A stretch of DNA of 64,000 bases from an uncultured Granulosicoccaceae bacterium (GTDB lineage: Bacteria; Pseudomonadota; Gammaproteobacteria; Granulosicoccales; Granulosicoccaceae): the NCBI GenBank assembly GCA_937931165.1, contig CALHCI010000152.1, positions 1 to 64,000 on the forward strand. Reading direction: 5' to 3'. This document shows positions 45,172 to 54,814 of the stretch, in pieces. A model generated the notes under the pieces. It had not been told where the DNA came from. It saw only the letters and a list, made by a program, of their open reading frames with translations, and did not search any database. The number at the start of each line of letters is the position of its first letter. The stretch's first letter is position 1. The position numbers and the translations under genes were made by a program.

Positions 45172-46962
45172 ATGTTATTCGTCAAATCGATCGGCAACTT
45201 ATCACTCACCGGGCCTGGCACCCGGGCTGTGCTTGCAGTTTCCCTGCTCACGCTGCTATCTGCGTGCGATGCATTTAAGGCCGAGGAAGAATCCTCTAAA
45301 GAGGGAACTGACACGGTTATCAGCCTGCCGGTAATTGTTGAAGACCCGGCACCGTCTGTCGGCTTCGGTACTCTGCCCGCGCTGTCTCTGTCTGATCCTA
45401 ATTTCCTGGGTGATCATTTTTCCGGCAGTGGTGCCTGTGGTGTTTGCCACAACGATATGATCGATGATGAAGGGCAGGATCAGTCAATAGAGAATGCGTG
45501 GGAAACCAGCACGATGGCGAATTCTGCAAGAGATCCTTACTGGCGCGCCAAAGCTGCAGCCACTCTGAAGAATCACCCGAATCTCAAGAAAAAGGTTGAT
45601 GACACCTGCACCCGATGCCATGCGCCAATGGCAAACGAAGCAGCCAGGAAAGACGGTGTTGAATTCACTTTTGCAAGCGATGGATTTAAATCCACAGACC
45701 CGTATTTCGACCATGCGATGGACGGCGTTAGCTGCACACTCTGCCACCAGATAGAAGATACTGGAATCCTGGGTACCGAAGAAAGCAACTCAGGTAACTT
45801 CAGTATTGCAACTTTTCCTGAAGGTGAAAAAGAGAACCGCCCGGCTTATGGCCAATATGCAGATCCGATCGGTGCCTACATGATCGCTAACTCTGAATAT
45901 ACGCCGAAGTATGGCCCGCATCTGAGCGACTCATCCGCGTGCGCCGTTTGCCATGATCTGAAAACACCAAAGCTCGACGAGAATGGTGACATCATCCCCA
46001 ATCCGATCGAAAATCAATTTCAGGAACAACAGACTTACACAGAGTGGCAGAACAGCGACTACCGCAACGGCGGCGTGAGTGCGGCCTCATGTCAGGCATG
46101 CCATATGCCGAAAATCGACACAACAGTCACACTTGCTTCATCAGGTACTGATATTCGCCGCGACAATTTCTCTCAACACACTTTCCTTGGGGCCAACACA
46201 GTCATGCTGGATATGTTCCAGAACTTCAAGACTGAACTTGGTATTCAGGCAGAGGGGTTTCCGGCAGCCATTCAACGCAACCGTGAATTCCTGAAAACCT
46301 CAGCGGATCTCGAAATTGTTGCTACCAGAAACGAAGAAGACGAGATAATTGCATCGCTTAAACTAACCAATAACACCGGGCACAAGTTACCCAGCGGGTA
46401 TCCTTCTCGCAGAGTATTTGTACACTTTGTCGTACTCGATGCAACCGGAGCGGTAATATTTGAGTCGGGGAAAATCAACCCTGACGGTAGCATTGAAGGG
46501 GTCGATGGAGATCGTAACTACAATCTCTACGAGCCTCACTACAACTCTATCAATAGTGAAAATCAGGTGCTTGTTTACGAGGCGATCATGGCCGACATTC
46601 AGCACAACGTCACCCATTCATTGGTTGAGGGTGTTCGCTACCACAAAGACAACAGACTTACCCCGAAAGGTTTCGACAAAACTCTGGTTGACAACGACAT
46701 TGCAGTGGTCGGCCAGGCCAGTCTGGATGATAACTTCAATGCCGGGCTGGATTTCTTCGAATACAGGGTAAAAGCACCCGCCGGAGACTACTTTATCCTT
46801 GCAGAGCTGGTGTATCAGCCTCTGGCTTTCGGACATCTTGAATACCTGTTTAAGGATACCGATTTGCCAGAGGTTGATCAGTTTAAAACCATCTACGACG
46901 CAACCACACTGAAGTCCGAGATCATCTCCAGTGTGATCACTACACACAGCAAACCTCAGTAA
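45172..46962 (+). CDS. Five-heme cytochrome c lipoprotein
   Basis: 596 residues from the ATG at 45172; a TTG at 45136 is also open. The signal peptide ends in a lipobox LLSAC (about residue 32). Five CxxCH heme-attachment motifs lie in the N-terminal half: CGVCH, CTRCH, CTLCH, CAVCH and CQACH. The C-terminal half is beta-rich and resembles the end domain of cytochrome c554-type multiheme proteins. The protein would be lipid-anchored, carry five c-type hemes, and act in periplasmic or surface electron transfer. It sits between a sugar-dehydrogenase-like protein and a lectin-like protein. The exact redox partner is unknown. Confidence 0.85.
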   Translation: MLFVKSIGNLSLTGPGTRAVLAVSLLTLLSACDAFKAEEESSKEGTDTVISLPVIVEDPAPSVGFGTLPALSLSDPNFLGDHFSGSGACGVCHNDMIDDEGQDQSIENAWETSTMANSARDPYWRAKAAATLKNHPNLKKKVDDTCTRCHAPMANEAARKDGVEFTFASDGFKSTDPYFDHAMDGVSCTLCHQIEDTGILGTEESNSGNFSIATFPEGEKENRPAYGQYADPIGAYMIANSEYTPKYGPHLSDSSACAVCHDLKTPKLDENGDIIPNPIENQFQEQQTYTEWQNSDYRNGGVSAASCQACHMPKIDTTVTLASSGTDIRRDNFSQHTFLGANTVMLDMFQNFKTELGIQAEGFPAAIQRNREFLKTSADLEIVATRNEEDEIIASLKLTNNTGHKLPSGYPSRRVFVHFVVLDATGAVIFESGKINPDGSIEGVDGDRNYNLYEPHYNSINSENQVLVYEAIMADIQHNVTHSLVEGVRYHKDNRLTPKGFDKTLVDNDIAVVGQASLDDNFNAGLDFFEYRVKAPAGDYFILAELVYQPLAFGHLEYLFKDTDLPEVDQFKTIYDATTLKSEIISSVITTHSKPQ

Positions 46963-47374
46963 CAAGATGATACTGCCGTGCGGCAGCTATTGCTGCACGG
47001 ACTCATCACTATCAATGAATCCAAACCACAGCGACTAACTGTGCGGGCACCGAGTCAGGTGCAACACTATGAGATTGACCTTCATCGTTCATTGAACCAC
47101 ACGCATCCGATCTGATTCCGCACGGTTTTTTAGTTCTCTCACAGAAAATTGAAGCGGCTACATTGCCAACCGTCGTGTTTGACCACTGAGCACTGCAGCA
47201 AGCTCATTTAAAATCCACTTCTTGACTGCATTTTGATCAATCCGATCAAACACATACACGGATTGTGACTAGCGACATGCTAAAGGTATTAACCAATTTT
47301 CCGCTAGCGATTGATAGGGGTAATAGAACCCGCAGACTACCTGACAACTAAAACACAATGGGTATTTCTTAACA
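46963..47374. other. 412-base gap between the cytochrome and lectin-like genes
   Basis: Contains the hairpin above and the presumed promoter and leader of the next gene. A short reading frame at 47358 stops after four codons. I see no further gene or repeat. Confidence 0.5.
46976..47000 (+). terminator. Imperfect hairpin after the cytochrome gene
   Basis: CCGTGC...AGC (46976-46987) pairs with GCTGCACGG (46992-47000) with a three-base bulge and a four-base loop, 13 bases past the stop. No T run. Confidence 0.4.
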
Positions 47375-49978
47375 ATGAGCAGTCTCAATCGTCGACTAGA
47401 CGCTACGTGGATTTTAGGTCATACACGTTCGTGTATCGCTACAGCATGCTTGGGAATATTTGTATCCGCGTGCAACTCTGATAATGACACAGTACCCAAC
47501 GAACTTGGAGTCGGCGCTGCCATTGGCGGCCAGCATGTTGCCATTCGAGTGGAAGCAGAGAATTATACCGATAGTTCAGAACGATGGTATGTCACGAGTA
47601 CAGATAACCTGCCTCAAATCACCCCTGATCCGGATCCTCCGCATACCTCTACCGCTGGTGGAAATGGCTACATGGAGCTGCTTCCAGATACTCGTGTAAC
47701 GCACAACGACGAAAATATCAGCGGCGTGAATTTTTGGGGCAATGGTACCAACGGCCCTAGCCTGGAGTACAAAATCAATATACCTGAGGCTGGCAGATAC
47801 TACGTTTATTCAAAAGCCTTTTCTACTGGCACGGAAGACAACGGAATACACGTTGGCTTTAAAAACGAGAAACCGGAAAGCGGAAAGCGAATTCAATTCT
47901 GTGGCGGAAAAAACCAATGGACATGGTCAAGCGCGCAACGAGTACCCGATAATCATTGTGGTGTTGAGAAAACTATCTACCTTGATATACCAGCGCCTGG
48001 AGAGCACAATATTGTGTTCTACGCGCGTGAAGATGGCTTTGAGCTGGATCAGTTTGTCTTGCTTAAAGACCCGGACGATGGAACACAGAGTTGCGTCATG
48101 TACGGAGATCGTGTCAGATGTAGAGATACAGAATCCGGTGCCTTAATTGGCACCTATGATGTTCCTGTCACACAGACCAACGACGGAAACATCACTACTA
48201 CACAACCAGTGACACCGGTTATAGTGGATTTGGATATTGACATATCTGTCGATTCACAGATTGTCCGAGTTGGCGATGAAATCAATTACTCAGTTGATGT
48301 AAAAAACAAAGACAATAATGATTCTGCTACTTCGGTACAAGTCACTGTAACTATCCCGGATGAGCTTACGTTTGTTGCCAGTAATTTTTGTACAGCAACT
48401 GGCAATACGCTACAGTGCGCCTTCCCTGAAATAACGTCGCAGGATGAGATGACCGCGTCATTTACTGCAACAGCAAACGCAATAGGTATCCATAGAGTAG
48501 ACAGCAAGGTATCCGCCGACCAAAACGATACGACTATGGGCAACAACGCCGAATCAATAGAGATCGAGGCGAGCCCTGCCATACCAGCCTACGATGCATC
48601 TCTAACCGTTCAGCACGGTTCTAACGCGATTGGCATTAACGGTTCTACTACACATCTACTGCTTGTAAGAAACGTTGGCCTGGAACCGATTACCGACGCA
48701 CAACTGCAGTTAAACAGCGATGCGCTGACCATTGTTACTGACTCCGCTGGTTGTGCAGGCGATATGTCTATCACGTGCACACTTCCGGAAATCTCCCCCA
48801 ATCAGACACTCAGAATGCCAGTGACGATAAGCAGTGCCAGTACAGGCGTCGATAACCTTGTGGCAAATCTGTTGGTCAGCGGCGATAACAATACTGGTGA
48901 AAACACCTTGAATATTGGTGTCGAGGTAGTTACTTCAGCCACCGTCACCGGCACATCCGATGAGCTTGTAATTGAAGCAGAACAGTTCGACAGTCAGTCA
49001 AACCAGTCTGCACCAGTAGAAGGGACTTACAATACTGCCTGGTTTATTAATAGCGAAAACGTCGTACCTACCGTCACTCCAGACTTCGATAGCACTGCAC
49101 CTGCGAGTGCCGCCAACTCTGCATATATAGAGCTACTTCCAGACACACGTACGGGCCCGTCCGATCCACCAGTACTTGGTGTTTCAAACTTCCTGTCAGG
49201 CGAAGATGGTCCGTTCACCTCATATAAGGTGTTTGTAAACAAAGCAGGGTTATACACCGTCAATGCTCGAATTCGCGCAAACAATGAACAAGATGCCAGT
49301 ATTCACGTTGGCGTGAATTCAGAGTGGCCATCCACTTCAAGTGCAATCAGCGTTTGCAGCCCTGACGGCGAATGGCAATGGACAAATAGTACCGCTCTAG
49401 ATGGTCAATGCAGTGTCGACAGCATTGCCACTATAGAATTTGCCAGCCCTGGTCAGCATACAATTCTGGTAGCGGCAGCAACCGACGGGGTAGAGCTGGA
49501 CAAAATTGTTCTAAGACTGAACAACACCGACCTGCCTACAGAAACAGGTTCAGCACCTAAAGTCTACACACCAGCGGACATCGATCTTGCAATTTCATCC
49601 AGTGTGCACTCTGGCATTTACACTGTCGAAATTACCAATCCGGATTCGGTTAACACTGCAATTGACATTGATGTCGCCATACAGGGTGTAGGTATTGAAG
49701 CTGCAGATCAGATTGACGGATTTGATAGCTGTACAAGTGACACCGGAACGGTGCAATGCAAGGTCGACTATGTTGCAGCCAATACCAGTCGAACAGCTAA
49801 CTTGTCTATCGGCGCAGCTACTGAATCTATCACTGCATCGCTGACTCAGGCCAACGACCCGAACACAGACAACAACTCAACTGTGGCAACTCCTTCCGGA
49901 GGCGGAAGCTTCGGTCTGTTGTCACTGGCACCTCTCTTTCTGCTTGTAGGGATACGTCGACGCCGCAGCTACCAGTAA
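47375..49978 (+). CDS. Lectin-like lipoprotein with duplicated modules and GlyGly-CTERM
   Basis: 867 residues. The signal peptide ends in a lipobox VSAC (about residue 33). Two related carbohydrate-binding-like modules (residues about 52-230 and 530-730) share EAE.Y, YMELLPDTR or YIELLPDTR, IHVG and G.ELD. Between and after them are DUF11-type beta-sandwich repeats (about 280-400, 420-520 and 750-840). The C-terminus GGGSFGLLSLAPLFLLVGI followed by RRRR fits the GlyGly-CTERM/rhombosortase sorting signal. A lipid anchor and a C-terminal sorting signal on one protein is unusual. Likely a surface glycan-binding protein. Confidence 0.82.
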   Translation: MSSLNRRLDATWILGHTRSCIATACLGIFVSACNSDNDTVPNELGVGAAIGGQHVAIRVEAENYTDSSERWYVTSTDNLPQITPDPDPPHTSTAGGNGYMELLPDTRVTHNDENISGVNFWGNGTNGPSLEYKINIPEAGRYYVYSKAFSTGTEDNGIHVGFKNEKPESGKRIQFCGGKNQWTWSSAQRVPDNHCGVEKTIYLDIPAPGEHNIVFYAREDGFELDQFVLLKDPDDGTQSCVMYGDRVRCRDTESGALIGTYDVPVTQTNDGNITTTQPVTPVIVDLDIDISVDSQIVRVGDEINYSVDVKNKDNNDSATSVQVTVTIPDELTFVASNFCTATGNTLQCAFPEITSQDEMTASFTATANAIGIHRVDSKVSADQNDTTMGNNAESIEIEASPAIPAYDASLTVQHGSNAIGINGSTTHLLLVRNVGLEPITDAQLQLNSDALTIVTDSAGCAGDMSITCTLPEISPNQTLRMPVTISSASTGVDNLVANLLVSGDNNTGENTLNIGVEVVTSATVTGTSDELVIEAEQFDSQSNQSAPVEGTYNTAWFINSENVVPTVTPDFDSTAPASAANSAYIELLPDTRTGPSDPPVLGVSNFLSGEDGPFTSYKVFVNKAGLYTVNARIRANNEQDASIHVGVNSEWPSTSSAISVCSPDGEWQWTNSTALDGQCSVDSIATIEFASPGQHTILVAAATDGVELDKIVLRLNNTDLPTETGSAPKVYTPADIDLAISSSVHSGIYTVEITNPDSVNTAIDIDVAIQGVGIEAADQIDGFDSCTSDTGTVQCKVDYVAANTSRTANLSIGAATESITASLTQANDPNTDNNSTVATPSGGGSFGLLSLAPLFLLVGIRRRRSYQ

Positions 49979-50007
49979 GTACGTAAACCGACCGAAGCCT
50001 TTGCATA

Positions 50008-52428
50008 ATGTCTATGAAAAAATACTACCAGTTGTTCCTACTGGTTCTTCTGCTATCGACAAGCAATGCCCAACACGCATTAGCACAATCATGGTCTGAA
50101 ATCACAACCTTTGATGGGTCGTTCGTCACACCGCGGCACGAATCAAACTCTGTAGAGTTTGACGGTTACATCTATGTGTTTGGTGGCCGCGGACAGCGAC
50201 CTGTCGATCGCTACGACCCAGGCAACAATACTTGGGAAACAGTGGCACAGGCTCCCGAAGAAATGCACCACTTTCAGCCCGTGGTTCATAACCGGAAGAT
50301 CTACATCATCGGCGCCTTCACTTGTTGCTACCCGACGGAAACAACGCTGTCTGACATACACGTTTTCGATCCGACAACCAATTTATGGTCTACCGAAGGA
50401 ACTATGCCATCCAGTCGCTTGCGTGGTTCTGCTGGAACATTCACTTACAACAACAAAATCTATGTAGTTGGTGGAAATACGGCAGGACATAGTGGCGGAG
50501 CAGTACCCTGGTTTGATGAATATGATCCCGCAACAGGCAATTGGCGCATTCTGCCAGATGCCCCCAACGCCCGGGATCATGTAGCTGTTGCAATGGTTGG
50601 ATCCAAACTGGTTGCCGCTGCCGGTCGTCAGTCAAATCTCGGCGCTGGTAACACAGTTGCCGCAACTGATGTGTTCGATTTTTCCGAAAATAAGTGGATA
50701 CTATCATCGCACAATGTTCCGACCGAACGCGCTGGCACAATGGCAGTAACTTACAACAATTTGGTCTATGTCATTGGTGGTGAGTCAATAAGCCTGACAG
50801 CAGCCCACGCAACTGTCGAGGTCTTTAATCCGGCAAACGGAACCTGGCGCGGTTTGGAGGATATGATCACACCACGTCACGCTGGCGGCGCAGCATTGAT
50901 TGGTACTGACTTGCATGTGTTCACTGGCAGCACAACGCGCGGCGGTGGCGATGAAACCCCTCTTCATGAAAAAATCGATCTTGCTCTCGCAACGACCACC
51001 GCATTACCACCGACCCCTCCGGATTCTAGTCCCGCAGATGCTGATGCCGATGCCGATCAATTGACCGACGACGACGAGACCAATCAATACGGAACCGATC
51101 CAAACAACGCTGATACTGATGGTGACGGATTGGATGACTACACCGAGATATTTACCACCAACACCGACCCTACCCTGATCGATACTGATCAGGACGGATT
51201 GAATGACAACGACGAGATCACACAACACTCCACTGATCCCACGAAACCAGACACCGACACCGATGGTGTTTCTGATGGAGATGAGATTCTGCAATACGAA
51301 TCAAATCCGCTCAACAACGATTCTGATTCAGACGGGTTGGACGATGGCGTAGAGGTCAACGAACTGGGCTCGAATCCTTTGATACCAGATACCGACGCCG
51401 ACGGGCTAACCGATTCTGACGAGTACAATCTACACGGTACAAACCCCGTTTTAGCTGATTCGGATGATGATGGACTGACGGATAACACCGAGCTCCTGAT
51501 ACACTTCACCGACCCACTATCAACAGACAGCGATGGGGACTTTCTATCAGATGGCGATGAGGTTTTAACTCACCAAAGCGATCCACTTAACCCGGACAGT
51601 GACGGCGATGGAATCAGTGACAATCAGGAAGTTGCACTTGGAACGGACCTCATCAACAATGATGAAGATGGTGACGGATTGATTAATTCCATTGACGGAG
51701 TCGAAGATTCTGACAGCGATGGTATCCCAAACTATGCCGATCTGGACAGTGACAATGATTCGATACCAGATGTGATTGAGCTAGGCTACAGCGATGTTAA
51801 TCGTGATGGCAAACTTGATTCTGCAGCCGACTTTGCCGCAACTGGAATATCACCTTCTGGCGAAATTCCAACCGAATCTTCCAGCACTCTCCTGGATACT
51901 GACAGTGACGGTGTTCCTGACTATATCGACCTTGACTCGGATCAGGATGGAATACCCGACCTTGCAGAGGCAACAGCTAACTACCGCAACAACGCAAAAC
52001 GTTTGGATGGCTTCACAGACGAAGATCGTAACGGACTATTGGATAACTACAGCAACCCCGAAAGCATCATTCCAGTCGATAGCGATCGAGATGAGTTGTA
52101 TGACTATGTCGATCTCGACAGTGACAATGACGGATTTATGGACATCACCGAAACAGGCACAATTGATACAGACTCAGACGGCAGACTTGATAGTTATGTT
52201 GATCAGGATCAGAACGGTATTTCCGATGTGGGCATCCCACTGCTCGGTAGCACACTACCCGATGAAGACGGTGACTCCATACCCGATTTAGTGGATTCTG
52301 AATACAATCCCTCTGGTTGCAGCATTATGGGAACAAATAGCGAAGACCCCCTGTTCCCTTTGATCCTCGCAATCTCCATACTCTACCTGGGTTATCGTCG
52401 AACCGCCAAAATTGCGTTGAAATTATGA
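50008..52428 (+). CDS. Kelch / thrombospondin-type-3 surface protein
   Basis: 806 residues. A signal peptide (cleavage near NAQHALAQ) is followed by a Kelch beta-propeller (residues about 30-330; IYVFGGRGQRPVDRYDP, NNLVYVIGGESISL) and then about 420 residues of Asp-rich calcium-binding thrombospondin type 3 repeats (DTDGDGLDDYTEI, DSDGDGISDNQEV and others). The C-terminus (GCSIMGTNSEDPLFP, a hydrophobic stretch, YRR) looks like a Cys-containing sorting signal of the JDVT-CTERM kind. Likely held at the surface and stabilised by calcium. Start ATG at 50008 or 50014. Confidence 0.84.
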   Translation: MSMKKYYQLFLLVLLLSTSNAQHALAQSWSEITTFDGSFVTPRHESNSVEFDGYIYVFGGRGQRPVDRYDPGNNTWETVAQAPEEMHHFQPVVHNRKIYIIGAFTCCYPTETTLSDIHVFDPTTNLWSTEGTMPSSRLRGSAGTFTYNNKIYVVGGNTAGHSGGAVPWFDEYDPATGNWRILPDAPNARDHVAVAMVGSKLVAAAGRQSNLGAGNTVAATDVFDFSENKWILSSHNVPTERAGTMAVTYNNLVYVIGGESISLTAAHATVEVFNPANGTWRGLEDMITPRHAGGAALIGTDLHVFTGSTTRGGGDETPLHEKIDLALATTTALPPTPPDSSPADADADADQLTDDDETNQYGTDPNNADTDGDGLDDYTEIFTTNTDPTLIDTDQDGLNDNDEITQHSTDPTKPDTDTDGVSDGDEILQYESNPLNNDSDSDGLDDGVEVNELGSNPLIPDTDADGLTDSDEYNLHGTNPVLADSDDDGLTDNTELLIHFTDPLSTDSDGDFLSDGDEVLTHQSDPLNPDSDGDGISDNQEVALGTDLINNDEDGDGLINSIDGVEDSDSDGIPNYADLDSDNDSIPDVIELGYSDVNRDGKLDSAADFAATGISPSGEIPTESSSTLLDTDSDGVPDYIDLDSDQDGIPDLAEATANYRNNAKRLDGFTDEDRNGLLDNYSNPESIIPVDSDRDELYDYVDLDSDNDGFMDITETGTIDTDSDGRLDSYVDQDQNGISDVGIPLLGSTLPDEDGDSIPDLVDSEYNPSGCSIMGTNSEDPLFPLILAISILYLGYRRTAKIALKL
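51043..52310 (+). repeat. DNA-level array encoding TSP3 calcium-binding repeats
   Basis: The coding sequence repeats a GAC/GAT-rich unit of about 50-70 bases encoding DxDxDGLxDxxE, roughly eighteen copies of varying quality. It is a protein repeat, not a mobile or satellite element. Confidence 0.75.
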
Positions 52429-52533
52429 TGTATCAAAAAACGGTAGACAGCCAGTCGCCTGAATTCGAGCTGTAAACGACCGGTTTATAAGCACATACCG
52501 AAAAACAAACCGGGTTCCGGGATTGTCGCTAAC

Positions 52534-52554
52534 CTGCTCTCAAATTGAGGGCAG
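52534..52554. terminator. Inverted repeat between convergent genes
   Basis: CTGCTCTCAA (52534-52543) and TTGAGGGCAG (52545-52554), one mismatched pair, almost no loop. Placed between the Kelch gene (plus) and the GT61 gene (minus). Confidence 0.35.
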
Positions 52555-52581
52555 TTGGAGCAACACTGAACTCAATGCTTA

Positions 52582-53940
52582 TCACGAACCAATACCAGCC
52601 ATTTCCAGCAAGCTCCGCAATCGGTCAGTATCCACAGAAAAACCCGCAGATCTTCTCTCAGACAGCGTACTCGCATCCTCAGGGGAGGCTCGGGTTTTAT
52701 CCAAACAACACTCATTGAAATACTGAAGATTTTTGATTGCACTGATTGCCCAGTAACATGGTGCTATATGAGCTCCATAGAATTCAATGACAGTGGTTCC
52801 TGGTTGACAAAAAACAATATTCGCGAGACCGGCCCCGTGTGCAGCAACAATTACATCTGCACTATTAAAGCACCGTGCTTGTTCGACCAGGGACAGTCTT
52901 TCAGGATAAACAATCTCAAACCCGTAACTCTGGAACAGACCGTTTACCGCCTCAATATTACCAATCGATCTCCCGTTACTCGACGCGGGATCCCTGCTGA
53001 TAAAGATCCTACTCTGGCTGGAGGCAACAGAACTGCTTTTCACAATTCCGGGCCTGTTTAATAACAAATCTTCAAGGAAAGCAGGTAGCCAGCTTCCCAT
53101 ATGCAGACCCATTACGTTCTTAAGCCTGGGTATGACCAGCAAATCACTACTCAGGTATGGGGAAACAGTATTCGTTTCAATAACCTGATCAATCTTCACC
53201 CCAAACGCTATAAGCGTTTCCTTTTGAAAACTCTTATCACATGAAGAAACCAAAAAACGATCAGTATTGTTGAAAACATATCCCGCCTGCCTGAGAATCT
53301 CCAGCTTCGGCAGAATATCAGTCATCCAATGATAATAGTTACCTCCCCCTCTGGCGCCAAGAACGAACACCCGCGGTCCGGCAAACAAGGGACTGCAACG
53401 CTTTCTTAGGTCTTCTACAATAGAGACACAACCTGTCAGATGATCTTCAATCAGATGGTCATCAGAATCAAATGACGCGTTGTTGTGGCCGTCATGCCAT
53501 ATACTTCCCAACTCAATGGTATCGACCCAGGTTTCATTGGATACTATCTTTTTATTTCTGAATTTCCACAAAGGAACGTTGTCGAGAGTGTTTGGCTGGG
53601 GAAGTGATATTTCCTCACGCTGGTGAACATGCTGCCTGCCACTAATACTCCCACGAGGCGTAGAGCCAGATTCAGTCAAGCAGTACTTTTGGCCTAAAGT
53701 ATTAGAGATATTCCCGAGATATGCAGCAGCAGCACACTCATGCTGACCCGCACTATCAAGACACTCTCCAAGAAGTTGAAATGCCGGAAAGTAGTTTGGA
53801 CATTGTATCAACGCCTCTATACACCCCTTCTCCGCGCTCTTTGTATTGCCCTGCGAAAACTCACCACGAGCATTGGAAACAAAACTGCGGGCTGCAGCGA
53901 AGTTTAAACTTGCATATTCTACCTGAACACTTACTTCCAT
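52582..53940 (-). CDS. Glycosyltransferase family 61 protein with TPR-like N-terminus
   Basis: 452 residues. The first 85 residues look like two helical TPR-type repeats (AEKGCIEALIQCPNYFPAFQ). The catalytic part (about 190-430) has GARGGGNYYHWMTDILPKL, SRIFISRDPAS and VIVAAHGAGLANIVFCQPGT, the core of family 61 (DUF563). Related enzymes transfer xylose or N-acetylglucosamine. UDP-xylose from the UXS in this locus would be a fitting donor. It is separated from the sulfotransferase gene by about 100 bases in the same direction. Confidence 0.86.
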   Translation of the reverse strand: MEVSVQVEYASLNFAAARSFVSNARGEFSQGNTKSAEKGCIEALIQCPNYFPAFQLLGECLDSAGQHECAAAAYLGNISNTLGQKYCLTESGSTPRGSISGRQHVHQREEISLPQPNTLDNVPLWKFRNKKIVSNETWVDTIELGSIWHDGHNNASFDSDDHLIEDHLTGCVSIVEDLRKRCSPLFAGPRVFVLGARGGGNYYHWMTDILPKLEILRQAGYVFNNTDRFLVSSCDKSFQKETLIAFGVKIDQVIETNTVSPYLSSDLLVIPRLKNVMGLHMGSWLPAFLEDLLLNRPGIVKSSSVASSQSRIFISRDPASSNGRSIGNIEAVNGLFQSYGFEIVYPERLSLVEQARCFNSADVIVAAHGAGLANIVFCQPGTTVIEFYGAHIAPCYWAISAIKNLQYFNECCLDKTRASPEDASTLSERRSAGFSVDTDRLRSLLEMAGIGS

Positions 53941-54037
53941 AAGAAATCTACCATTCCCACCTGGAAAATAGCATTTCTGCTGTACGTGGTTTTAGTAACC
54001 CATCCAATCACTGCAATGAAGGTGATGAAGTAAGCAA

Positions 54038-54814
54038 TCACACAGCTTCCTTTTGTTGATTTTCCAGATGTTCAAGATGCCTCCGACCGTACTGATACAA
54101 TTTCTCATCCAGTCGGTTTCTCTCTACGATCATTTCAAATAACTCCTGACCAAGCTCATCCTGAATAATCTCCCGTTTCTTCTTTTGATCTAATGAAGTA
54201 TCCTGCAGGACATTGGCTTTTACAGGAACATATTCGAAACCAGGAAACGCCTGACTCAGATAACCTGTCAACAGAAGCATAGATCTGTCAAACTCATCTA
54301 CTATTCCCACAAAATCTAAACTACCAATGAAATGACAAGCGCGCTCTACCAATTCGTCATCAGAGATACTTTCATCATGAAAAGCCTGCGGTTTGGTATT
54401 CGACAATCTAATTGTTTGGAATTCCTCAACAGAACTCTTCCTTTTGTAGGTGAACTTTTTCTCAACATACTCTTTGAGAGTTCCTTTAGGAAAATCTAAC
54501 CCTAACTGTTTCTTCCATTCAAAGAGATAGGCAGATTTAATACGATCAACCGGGTCTCTTAGAAAAACAACGGGAAAGACATTCTTTCCGACATCCGGCA
54601 ATGGCGGCACGATTTGATGAGATGAAAAAACAAGTTTATCAGGTGTGGAGTTAATCGTATTTTCCAGAGCCTCCGTTGTGATAATACTTCCCGGCGACTC
54701 ACCATCAAAGCCTATCCACTTGTCACCAAAATTTCGCTTTAGCAGATGATCAACAGATGTACCTGCGTTTTTGAACAAATGATAGTGAACAATAATGTTT
54801 TGACTATTTCCCAT
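54038..54814 (-). CDS. Sulfotransferase family protein
   Basis: 258 residues from the ATG at 54814, whose first base is the last base of the preceding stop (TGATG); a GTG one codon upstream is possible. PAPS-binding loops: HYHLFKNAGTSVDHLL (5'-phosphosulfate loop) and VFLRDPVDRIKSAYLFEW (3'-phosphate loop). It resembles family-2 carbohydrate sulfotransferases, so the glycan made here may be sulfated. Cytoplasmic; no signal peptide or membrane helix. Coupled to the large GT gene upstream. Confidence 0.84.
   Translation of the reverse strand: MGNSQNIIVHYHLFKNAGTSVDHLLKRNFGDKWIGFDGESPGSIITTEALENTINSTPDKLVFSSHQIVPPLPDVGKNVFPVVFLRDPVDRIKSAYLFEWKKQLGLDFPKGTLKEYVEKKFTYKRKSSVEEFQTIRLSNTKPQAFHDESISDDELVERACHFIGSLDFVGIVDEFDRSMLLLTGYLSQAFPGFEYVPVKANVLQDTSLDQKKKREIIQDELGQELFEMIVERNRLDEKLYQYGRRHLEHLENQQKEAV

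Noticed and set aside
51004-51509. Minus-strand frames inside the TSP3 array
   Set aside because: Produced by the antisense of the Asp-rich repeats (low-complexity Ser/Ile/Val); not real genes.
51043-52310. Possible DNA satellite or CRISPR-like array
   Set aside because: The repetition follows the protein repeat unit and codon phase, with no spacer/repeat structure.
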